A stretch of 64,000 nt of DNA from Neurospora tetrasperma FGSC 2508. Taxonomy: Eukaryota; Ascomycota; Sordariomycetes; Sordariales; Sordariaceae. The position numbers and the translations under genes are program-made. Positions within the stretch are counted from its first letter, which is position 1. The number at the start of each line of letters is the position of its first letter. The stretch covers positions 235,373-299,372 of the forward strand of contig NW_009799099.1 in NCBI RefSeq assembly GCF_000213175.1, written 5' to 3'. The notes below the pieces were generated by a model. The model searched no databases. It was not told the origin of the DNA and saw only the letters and a program-made list of their open reading frames with translations. This document shows, piece after piece, positions 54,075 through 64,000 of the stretch.

Positions 54075-57000
54075 TGGTTGAGAGTAGGTAGGGAATCTTG
54101 TGAAGGCTGGAAAGTAGGTAGGCGGTAAATGGTCAGGTCTGAGATGTGTTGTAGGGAGATAGGAAGTAATGAGACCGTTGAGTTTTTGGTTTGCGTTGCG
54201 CTCAAAATACTTGTAGCTACCTCTAATTGTGAAAATGTGCAAAGGGCGTAGAAAGCCCTTATTTACGAGGGATGTCGATATTACCTGGACAACACTCAGG
54301 AATTCTCGTCGGGGACAAGATATCCTAAGTCCTTTTAGCACCGAACCGAAAGATTCCTCTTGGACTTTCGTTAGGATGAAGAGAGCTAGTTCGTTGGTGG
54401 CGGTCTAATAATCCGGGGTGGGAAGCTTGTAAAGAAGTAAAGAAGGAGAGGAGAGAGGAGAAGGAGAAGGGGGAAGAGAAAAAGACAAACTGAATTGGAT
54501 TAAGGAGAGAGAGAAAGAACGTTGTGGAGGGAGTTGTAAGCTAAAGTGAAGAAGCCCGGCAATGCTGACGCTCTTCTACTATTTTATCATCAATGATCGT
54601 AATAGCATGCTGAAAAAAACACGAGGTCTGCCGAGCGCTTGGTGCGAATAGCAACCACCTCGAGTGATGTCAGCTTTCACTCCGATTATCTGACGGTTAC
54701 TTTTGATGTGAAAACATTATAGAAAGGTTCGAAGCGTAAAGACAAGAGAGTAAGGAATGGAAGGAGCTTAACGCCCTTGAAGTCATTTGGGAGGTAGGTA
54801 GACACTGTCCTCTCAATTGTTCGACAGGCAACATATCCTTTCACAACAACTATATGTTTAGAATAACCCGCGTATACTTACTGATAGCCAACCACGAAGT
54901 GGACGTTTAAACCAGGTACATGACACGCCCAATGAGCTGGTCAGTTAGTCGTATAGGTAGCATTTGTCTTCCAATCCTTGATCTGGATAGCACCGCAATG
55001 CTGACCGAATTAGGAAGTATCGCTCGAGAACTCTAGGTCAGCAATGGCTGGGACCAAGATCCCACTGGAGATCCATTTGGTGGTCGGCTTTCATAGCGGT
55101 AACCGTGAGGCTGGCTGTAAACAGCATGACATTGGAAGCCCAGAGTCCAAGAAGCGGATTTCAACCTATCACCTCCATCTCTTTCATCGCCCTTCTGATC
55201 CAGTGATCAGTCACTCATCGAGATCACTGATCACACACATGATCAAGCCTTTGCTGACTCGACGCTAAGACTTGCCATGCTTATCTTCCGTTGTTTAGTC
55301 ATCCATGATAATAATGCGAAAAGAAAGCATGTCAGGTGAAGTCTGTACGCCGTATGAGTGTCAATTAATGCTTAGAAATCAAGCTACGCCAGAGTAGCAG
55401 ACCCAGAGCCTTATACCCATCCATTTGTCAAAACCTACCGTTGTGTAAGCGCTTGCTTGAGCTGTAACAACACATGTGCGGTTCTATGTGGTAGGAGTGC
55501 AGTCGGTCCCGGGATTAAGCGGCCGCAATCGGAGACCTAGCGCCGCATAGTTACATAGCCGCCGGAGTACTAACCACCGTGCCGTACTTGAACATCTGGG
55601 TAATCTCTAGTGCTACCCGAAAGTGAGGCGAGTGCTGCCCAAAGGGTACCAATGCGCGAACTTTCTTGGGTTAGGTGTAGTGAAAGGGGCGGTTGAAGGT
55701 CGTATGAGCGAGACGGAGATTGGGGTTCATTCGTCACGGGTGGTTGGGTCATGATAATGGACGCAACTCGTTCGCTATTCGACGGAACCACTGGCTACCA
55801 GACGAAGAAGTGCGAAGCTCGACTATGAGTTCGTTTTCCGACCAAGCAGAGAAGAGAAGCGCATATTCAATGGATCTGGTCCAAGCTGCCTTGAGCCCTA
55901 TGAGCATGATGGTGTGGGTTCCATTCTTAGTGCCACGAATACCCATCCGACACTGTAACAGCTGGTTATGCATTATCAGGACTCGGCACTCGAGTTTGTG
56001 CAGAACAGATGCTATCTTGGTTTTGTTGGGACTTCATGCATGGCTAGAATGTCTGTGACGATGGGATGGCTTGTCGTAACGTCGAGGACCTTGCCTGTAA
56101 TAGGTGCTTCATCTCGAAGAAAGCCAAATACATTGCTTGACCGCTCTGTGGCTCATTGAAAGCATATGAAGTAACTACACCCCGTATCGTGACTCTTGGG
56201 CGCCATTTGTTGGAGATACGATCCGGAGAATATGATGAACGTAGTCTCAGACCGGCGGTCGGAGGGTAGCTGAACCGTATCCTGATGACGAGAGCGGGTT
56301 CTGATTCTGAGCCACATTGCGGCGGGGGGGAATGGGCATAGTCATCGCTGACTGAGCTGCCGGGTGTTGTGTAGCTCGACAGGGACGAGAAGTATGCGGC
56401 TCTGCCAGATTGCTATTGTAGCAGGACGATCGGAACGCAATGGTTCGTGTTGATGGACATTGTTCGTGTTGTCAATTCCACTTCCCTGCTGCCTGATGGT
56501 CAGTGAATACTTCTAGGCAATACGATGGTATACGCAATCTCTGGCTGCGCAGCCTCAATGTCCCGTGAAAGTGTATATGAGCTGGAGGCAAACTCCAGCC
56601 TCATGTTGCCCCCAGCTGAACTCAGCTGGACAAGTTGTCGGTCAAGGTACGTACCGTCCTGATTTTCCCGTGAGGAATCCCACGTCCATATCGTATGCTA
56701 CCCAGGCATGACTTGTCTTCAGTATGAAGCCATATCAAAAGTTTCCCCAGCCATGTATGTGGTCCATGTGGTCCGCGGCTTGGTATTGTTGTTGTTGCGT
56801 CCACTGGTCGGAAGGCGCTGAATTCACGGTCTACAGCGCTGTTGTGCCTTGCCATGCTCCAAGCCTTTCGGTTGGGTACGAAATGCTTGGATTTGACCAA
56901 TGGGAACCCGCCAATTCGGATAGGGAATACCGAATCGGGAAGGATACAGTGTATAGGCGCTAAACAGCACGTTGCAACGACGGCGGGGATGCCTCTATAT

Positions 57001-60000
57001 CCGCATCGTCAAGCGCCGCTTCCACGCAGCGGGATGTAGCTTGGAGGCGAGGTATCGAAGTGGGAGCGGTGTCCCTAACAGATATTAGAGATGGTTTGAT
57101 CCAATTATCCATTTTTATCCCCAAACACCTGACGGACCGTATTGCGTGTCTCGGTGGAGGTTGAGTAGTGAAGATGCTTGGATGGTTACGTGGGCATTCG
57201 CAGAAAGGAGATTTGGTGTTGGACGAGGATCCGTGGAGGTGACCCTGGAGATGGCGGGGACGGGCCCTGTAATTTGGTGGATACCCCACTGTGGTAGACT
57301 GGAAGAACTGTCGAAGGGTCAGCAGGCAACGACATCATTCTCCGTCCGTCATTTGGACCACGAGTCTTCAATGTCAGCAATTTGTGGGACATTCACGTTA
57401 CCGGATCCTGGTCGAGCTGGACTTTGGGTGAAGGGTCGGCTTTTGGTCCTTCTCGGTGACGACGAACATGTGTCGCAGCAAATCGCAGTCACGGGTTTGG
57501 AACTGGGGAGAGAGGAGTGTTTGATGGCATGGCAAGCAGAATACAACGTATTTAGTATCCAATGGTATCAAGGTACCAAACAAGACATCAGGCACGGATG
57601 TAGTCAAGACGTGTCTCATAGGGCTGAAGGATGGTGAAGAGGGTGTCGAGCCGTTGCCAGAACTTGGATCGTCGGAACCACGAAAAGAAAGGAAAAAGGG
57701 GGACACGGGTAGGTAAAATCAGGATTCGTACCCGACCGAAGCGACCCGGCCGTCTGCAGGGTAAGCGACATAGACGAGCGCCAAGGTCAGCATCTGATAG
57801 CATCATGTTTTCGCTGTTGTTGGCTCGGGTGCCGCGGGGTCTCGATGTGGTGAACTGTCACTTGTGAATTGAAATGTGACTTTAGCAAGCACCGACAAAG
57901 GTAGCCAACCTAATGACATCGGTTGATTAGAATAATTGAAGTTGAGAATGATCGGTGAGAAGACGTGGAGATCTTGGACACCTCCACGTAAGCTGTTTGA
58001 GATGGAAGGAGCGCCTGGGAGGGCTGCAGGCGGAATGGCGCAATGTGGGTGGGGCACATTGACCGTTACGGGGGCGCTTTTAACCCGCAAGAAAAAGCAA
58101 AGCAGGCACCACCACCACCTTACCAAGAGACGAACCACCAGCTCCAGTCATGACGACCACAGCAAACATTGTGTACCTGTCTCCCGATCGTTCTTGTTGT
58201 TCAAAGTAACGTCAGACCGCTTGTTTGATGTCCAAAGATACACTCTATGGTGGCGACTTTTGTTCCCAGATTGTGCGGCTGGAATACGTTGTTCAGCTGC
58301 CAAGTCAAAGGCCTCCCACGGATGCTTCCGACCTGAAAGGAGATCTACACCACTGACACGCGGAAGCACGGTACCTGAAAATGCCGGCGGGGGCCGTTCT
58401 TCTTAAATCAAGATCAGTTTGAAGATGAAATACGACATGTGATTGACGAAAGCCCTCTATGAGCCTCATCAGAGCAGCTGAAAGTTGGTTCTTTCAGTAG
58501 CGGAAGGGTCAAGACCAGCCCTTTTATTTTCTGTCTCCTCTACGCTACCTACCTAGGTACCTTGACCAATTACATTCTGTATACCAATTTGAGGAGGAGC
58601 AACGATGTGGCTCAGGTCCAACCTCTACTCGACCAGCTCACCGCCGGCCGCCTGACGAGAAACAACACGATGATCACGAGTGTCCGAGTGTGGTGGTGGC
58701 TCATAGGAAGGAGCATCCGTGGGCTAATTAGCCCCACTGAGGTTAGGAAAGAGCCCCTCTTTTTTGTTTTCAATCGGGCCCGGGCCCCACCGAGGTCGGA
58801 CCGTCTCCTCCCACTTCTCACTTCTGCCTGCAGTCGGTGTTCAGTGGCTTCCTTCCACATGAATCCTCAAGAACACCAAACCAAGATCCCAACCATTCAA
58901 GCTTGGCAAATCCAAGATCACATCGTCCGCTTTTCCCTTTCCATTGGGTCCTTCAACTTCCAATCCATTGTCGTAATCGCAAAGATCCCTCTTCACAGCC
59001 CTGCTAGACACGACCATCCGAGCTGAACCAACGACCTCACGGCAATTGATCAGCCGCCACGCGCCTGTCCAAGATGATACTTTGCATTCCTTCTGTACGA
59101 ACGATGACCCAGTCCCTCCTCGCGTTACGTCTCCTTGAGTTGTAGTAGCGCCTTTTAAGGCCCCCGACCCAACCACCGCTCCCAGAACTTCATCCGAGCC
59201 GTTTCGCGTACCGCAGATGGTAACAAGGCACCACAGGGCTGCATGACCAAAAACAGTCCATGTATCATCACTGGCTGTCGTACTCGAATCTCCCGTCTTA
59301 CTCCATCCTGCCACATCCACTGTACGCAAAGATCGGTTGGCGTCTAGTGCCCTGTCTCTTACCAACAAACTGGTTGTACATTAGTGTGGCCGCCGACCCA
59401 GTGACCCACGCGCTTCGGAGTCAGCAAGGCGAATCGGCCCAAGTACCCATCAGTCGATAACAAGGTCTCACGAGGGGACAACACATGCAACAACCAATGC
59501 CAATCTGGGAACACTGAATGGGCGTGTCAAATGTGCTACTGCAGACAGACGTCTGTGGCGGCTCATAGGGCTACCAAGACAGGGGATTGGTGCACTGGAC
59601 ACAGTGATGTTCAGGCGCTGTACTGTCACTACAGCTGAACCGCTGTTCGGTGGGTTCCATCAACACCAAACTGTCGCTGAACACGCACTGTTACGGTGCC
59701 ATCAAGGCTTGACAATCGGCAACCTAATGAAACCCCCGCATTTTTTGGATACGGTCCAATGCTGGTTTGATGGTTGGCTCGAGACCTCGGGTCAACTTGC
59801 CGAGGCGTTTTCATACTATGAGTAAACTCTTCCAGGATTCAAATACACCGTATTGGTGCCTTTCGGATTCGTACCTGGCCATTCATTGAGTCCTGGAAAG
59901 ATTTGGGACATCTCGTCCAGCGTACCAGGAGTACCAAGCTGACAGATAAACCAGCATTAGGTTTATTCCACCTGGTCTTCTAGTCAAGCGAAGCACCAAG

Positions 60001-61251
60001 CGATCCCTGGTCGTCAAGCCCTGTCTGGCCTCGGCATAGAGTCGCTTCCATTATCACCCACAATCGTTAGGGCTGAACTCCACAGCAGGACCCAATGAAG
60101 CATGGGACATGCCGGACAAGCTGGAATGACGATGGGCCACATCTCTCGGAACTTTGACCTCGCAAGGTCTGGTCCAATCACGCTACTTCGTCCTCAGATC
60201 CCCTTGCATGGATTGTTCACATGAAGCCCAGGTGCTTAACCTATGCCAGAGTCTCTTGAGCAAGCGACAAAGGGCTGATAGGGCTGGGAGAATTTGCCGC
60301 CCATCACAGAAGGACGCCTGCTTGCCGCGTACCACAAAGTTGCAAAAGCCGGCTAGTCGACATATCACGGCCTGTCTGCTCGTCTCGCCAGATAGCTCAT
60401 GCACGTCTCTTCGCCTTAACCACCGACTCGCCCAAAGCCCGAGACACGGTCGAAATCGGAGGTTTGAGTTTGGCCGCCCGTTGCCTCGACCCTTGTCCTA
60501 TCCAAGGAACCTCGAGGATGCTGACCATCCTCCGATGCCTAATTAACCCTTCTTCGTTAGTGCGATCCAGCCCCTGCTGAGATGAGATGCCCCTCGTTTC
60601 CGACCCATGTTTTCTCTTCAGACATTACTCTTTTTCCGGAGAGTATTCCTTTGGCGTTACACCTCCACGCACTTTCCATGACATTCCTCCCAGGTGCAAA
60701 CTTGCAGGGATTCCCTGTCCGTCAGAAAAAGGACTGAGGCAAGCACAAGCATGCCAAACCTTATAAGACGCCATGATCACCCGTCAACTCAATTTTCAAG
60801 TCCTCATCTTTCGGTCTCCTGTTCGTTTCGAGTCTTCTCCAGCCTGCCTTTGAGCTCCAGTACGGGCTTTGGATATGAGTGGAAGCCCGTCTCGTCCTAC
60901 TGGCACACGTTATCTCCTCTGTCTTTCTCGGATTCCTCCAGCTCGTCCCTACAAAGATATCCACTGTGATCCTGGGTATAGGAGGACCTAGGTTGTGGTG
61001 TTCCGGTTCAGAAAGGCGGCAGTTTCTTCTTGGACAGCGCACCAATAGGTACGTGGTTGTCAAAACGGCTTTGGGCAGCTCAAGATGGATTGCTAACAGC
61101 GGTATCTAGGCTAGGTGGACGTCTTACATGTACCTGGCGCATTCACGGTAGGCGGCAGCTAGCCAACCATCGAGTCTGAACTACAGTGTGCATAGCTGCG
61201 CTTACATCGGGTAATCCTTCGAAGTGTCTGTCAATAAGAGACACTGTAGGC
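54075..61251. other. Gene-poor 7.2-kb region
   Basis: Frames on both strands are short or overlap without family signals. An A/G-rich stretch lies at 54410-54540. The CCTACCTAGGTACC motif occurs near 58548. A long frame at 58841-59368 (minus) lacks codon bias and a known domain. No RNA or repeat was recognised. It may be a long regulatory or leader region of the gene at 61252. Confidence 0.5.
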
Positions 61252-62556
61252 ATGCCCACCATCAATCTCCCTGCTGGTAGTAGCACGCAGTTGGAGCCAC
61301 GTCCTGCGCATCAGCATCATCTGCGATTCCTTGCTGTCCATGCATATTTGGGCATTGCTGTCACTCTGATCATCGTCACCATTTGGTGTGTCAACCCCCG
61401 ACGAAGATCATCAACATCCAGTTCGGCGAATTGCGGGAGCCAACCAGAGGTCAAGGAAATCAAGGCATCATCGGGTCGTGTAAAGCTGGTTAGGACAGAG
61501 CTCACGGAAGGATCACATCCAAAGAGGTTCAGTCAAAACCTAGTCCTCGCCACGCCCACCTCGATGCACAAACTGTCACATTCACTTTCAAGTGCATACA
61601 CCAAAGTCCCGCACCCGTCTAGGCATCCACAGACAATGGATGGCGATCAGAACAATCAACACAGCCATCGAAGTGATCCCGAAGCTACAGCATCACGTGG
61701 CACCAGCCAGAAGCCCATGTCATCCTCAAGTTCAAGTTCGAGTTCTACTCTCGATCAGCTTCACGGACATATGCCACCTTCCAAGACCTTTACCAGTAGC
61801 GATGGAACAACCAGCCCAGGTTTAACGAGTAGGGAAGGGGGGAGGGGACCAAAACATCTGCATACAGAATCCCGTCAGATCGATGGGTTCGGGATATCAA
61901 CTGCTCAGAGGGAAAATAACGAATTGCACGGTGTGTCTGTTGGTGAGCCTAGACTACACTTTACAACGCCTCCACCTCCACCACCTTTGACACCGCCAAC
62001 CCTGGACAAGACGGCCTTTGCCTTTCAGCACCGTCAGCCCACATCTGTGGTATTAATTCCACCAGGGTTGGACGGAAGCTTTATCCATCAGCCTGATCTG
62101 AACTACATCGGTCACACCTCGTCTTTTGACATCCCCAGCTCGATTCCTGCCGATGCGGCGGCGATACCGCGTCGAAGATCATACACAAAGAGTGTGCCAG
62201 TTGGTGTACCTATACCCAGCAGCAGCTCTTCTTTATCAAGGGGAACTACTGTAACATCTTCGTCAGCATTTCATCCATCCAGCGATCTGCCACCATCACC
62301 ACTATTCCCGCGACCTCCACCAGTTTCCCAAGACTATCAGTTCGTTGGAGGACATATGGAACATCGCGCGTCAGTCGGCAATCGGCACCAGAATGAGACC
62401 GAGGTTCATGGGGAAATCATCTCTGTTATCAATGACGATGGGCACGGTTGGCAACGACACACACAGGTGTATGGTGGGGGTGTCTGTCTCGCATGTCTGG
62501 GAAATGAAGGCGGATTCTATGGTCCAAATGTACCACTCGAGGATCGACGATATTAG
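61252..62556 (+). CDS. Single-pass membrane protein with disordered cytoplasmic tail
   Basis: 434 residues from the first ATG (GGCATGCCC at 61252). One membrane helix at about residues 25-47 (LAVHAYLGIAVTLIIVTIWC) is followed by a basic stop-transfer (NPRRRSST). The tail is Ser/Pro-rich with a run of nine Ser near residue 155, a run of seven Pro near residue 240 and RRRSYTKSVPVGVPI near residue 305. It ends with a Cys/Gly block (HTQVYGGGVCLACLGNEGG, then FYGPNVPLEDRRY) which looks conserved and functional compared with the disordered remainder. Family unnamed; plausible plasma-membrane adaptor. Confidence 0.68.
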   Translation: MPTINLPAGSSTQLEPRPAHQHHLRFLAVHAYLGIAVTLIIVTIWCVNPRRRSSTSSSANCGSQPEVKEIKASSGRVKLVRTELTEGSHPKRFSQNLVLATPTSMHKLSHSLSSAYTKVPHPSRHPQTMDGDQNNQHSHRSDPEATASRGTSQKPMSSSSSSSSSTLDQLHGHMPPSKTFTSSDGTTSPGLTSREGGRGPKHLHTESRQIDGFGISTAQRENNELHGVSVGEPRLHFTTPPPPPPLTPPTLDKTAFAFQHRQPTSVVLIPPGLDGSFIHQPDLNYIGHTSSFDIPSSIPADAAAIPRRRSYTKSVPVGVPIPSSSSSLSRGTTVTSSSAFHPSSDLPPSPLFPRPPPVSQDYQFVGGHMEHRASVGNRHQNETEVHGEIISVINDDGHGWQRHTQVYGGGVCLACLGNEGGFYGPNVPLEDRRY

Positions 62557-64000
62557 CCCTTGTTCAAGGGCTCACCGGGAAGCCCACACCAAGGAAGTCC
62601 CTTTTAGGTTTTGGAGGTAACTCGAGCCTCAGCCGCCGTGCATTGCACTGCAGGCATCCAAGCACAAAGACAGCACACACACATGTATCCAGCGCTCGGT
62701 GGGGCAAGTCGCTTCCGGGTCTATGCTGCACCTCCCATAGGCTGAGTACGGTATGGACTGCATACAGGCGTTTGACGAAGTTCTTTGGGAACATCAGCAT
62801 TATTGGTTCTCTTGTCTTATGCATTGTTATCTTGGTGGGGGAGTTCGCCCAACGATTCACAGCGCCATGGAGTGGGGGTTGTTTCGTTGTGTGGTAGTGT
62901 GGTAGAGGGTTCAAGAGGTGTGGTGAACGATGTTATGACCTGTTTCTTTGCAATAGATCTTTGTCTCCTTTCTCCCTTTTCCGCGCAAAAGGTCTTGGTT
63001 ACAAGTTGGTGATGGTTCCTCAGTTCCAATCCTGTTCGCTATTCTTTGCGATACCCTTCTTCTTGTTACTATCCGGCTTTCAACGTCTAATTTCAGCCCT
63101 TCACTCACTATACCTTACTCCAGACAAAAGGAAGTTTTACCTCTCCAAGGGTATCTTCAAGTCCCACATGTTTAGTTGTCGATGCCGATAAGGCCTTGGT
63201 TGTATCATTCAATCCTCTATGCACCGCATCTTTTCCATGATTCCAGTCCCGGACTACTGCTTCTCGTTACCATGTCGGATGTCGATCCACTGCATCTTGT
63301 TTTTTTCTATTCAAGGTCTCAACCCAAATCACCCAGTCACACAAATTAGATAGACAAGGTGAGGCATTCTCCGCGAGCGAGTACAATGTAACCCTGTTGA
63401 CAGTTGACTTGCCGATCAGTCTCAGCGCCCACGTGGGGTATGTACATGTAGTGTAAGCCCAAAACGTCAAACAGTCAGCCCTATGGAAAAGCCGCCCATT
63501 CTAAATGATGGCCATGTTGCATGCCCACATGTGATGGGACTTGTTTGTTCCTGTTCGGTGTGAGGACAAAATGGTACCTCCAAGATGGATTTTAGGGTTG
63601 AAGCTGGATGCCGAATACGGAATGCATCATGGATCTAACAGATGATGGGAACACTCCTCTTCCACCCCTTCCCCATCTATCATACCTGATGATACATGAG
63701 GCTTGTATCGGTGTAAAAAGAAAAGAAAAAAAAGAATTCCATCACAAATACTTCCTAGTTGTCGTCATTCATCCCTAGTTGAGGTATCAAAGCTCAAACT
63801 CCGAGAGCGTTCGGTCTCGGACTTATCAACCCTTCTGACATTATCTTACCCCTTTCCCCACATCACTCACATTCTTCCAGAAGCCCCGTGCAGATTATGC
63901 TATGCAGCTTACGCTCTCCCGCACGGGAAGTCGGGGACGGGGAGGATTGGAAGGAATTCTTGGTCAGACTGTCAGCCCAGCCCTGTGGATAAACCGATTA
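62557..64000. other. 3' flank, no gene seen
   Basis: Downstream of the membrane-protein gene up to the window end. Only short frames on both strands; no repeat or RNA recognised. Confidence 0.45.

Larger units (their letters stand above)
48499..54225. promoter_or_regulatory. Cluster of TAGAGGTA octamers at the CGH family
   Basis: Exact octamers start at 48499, 48674, 48791 (inside the first CGH gene), 51545, 51583, 52025, 52122, 52134, 52260, 53200 and 54218. Near-matches such as TAGAGATA and CTAGAGAG also occur in the coding part. Both orientations are present, and some are arranged as short inverted pairs (51545/51583). Confidence 0.6.

Noticed and set aside
58841-59368. 175-codon minus-strand frame
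   Set aside because: No codon bias, no recognised domain, no intron or promoter support.
1-64000. CRISPR arrays, bacterial operons or a prophage
   Set aside because: The sequence is eukaryotic with spliceosomal introns; no regularly spaced repeats of that kind are present.

Overview
This is a nuclear window from a filamentous ascomycete, most likely a Sordariales species close to Neurospora. I infer this from short introns (about 50-90 bp) with GTRNGT donors and CTGAC-like branch points, CT-rich leaders with A-rich Kozak sites, two HET-domain genes, many gene-poor gaps, dispersed short motifs and RIP-like C-to-T decay of repeats. No bacterial-style operons are present. No database search was possible, so orthology calls rest on recognised motifs only.

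Layout. 1-1077 is a MITE-like repeat interrupted by a solo LTR. 1.2-4.8 kb holds three tandem, divergent paralogues of an unrecognised small-protein family (all minus strand), with an AT-rich fossil between the first two. 5.7-8.3 kb is a HET-domain gene (minus). 8.3-14 kb is gene-poor and contains a 325-bp TA-flanked MITE and a strong hairpin. 14-24 kb carries a TmpA/ferric-reductase-like membrane oxidoreductase, a small heat-shock protein with a mitochondrial-looking leader, a WW-domain protein and a secreted FAD-dependent oxidoreductase (all plus). 24.2-31 kb holds a four-exon membrane protein, a decayed paralogue of it and two small hypothetical genes. 32.5-34.3 kb is a glutamine-rich protein with a long gene-free upstream region. 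40.5-46.4 kb groups an aldo-keto reductase (minus), a second HET-domain gene and a short-chain dehydrogenase (both plus). 48.2-54.1 kb holds three members of a second unrecognised family, defined by a CGH...PCxxC signature, interleaved with a second copy of the MITE, a 118-bp MITE and an intron-containing tRNA-like sequence. 54-61 kb is gene-poor, and 61.3-62.6 kb is a single-pass membrane protein with a disordered tail.

How it fits together. The enzymes (AKR, SDR, FAD oxidase, TmpA-like) look like ordinary metabolic or developmental genes and show no co-regulated cluster. The HET genes point to allorecognition. The most unusual content is the two tandem families of small unrecognised proteins at about 1-5 kb and 48-54 kb. 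Both are associated with an octamer, TAGAGGTA, which I found about 25 times in the window and mostly in or beside those two clusters, where about two copies would be expected by chance.
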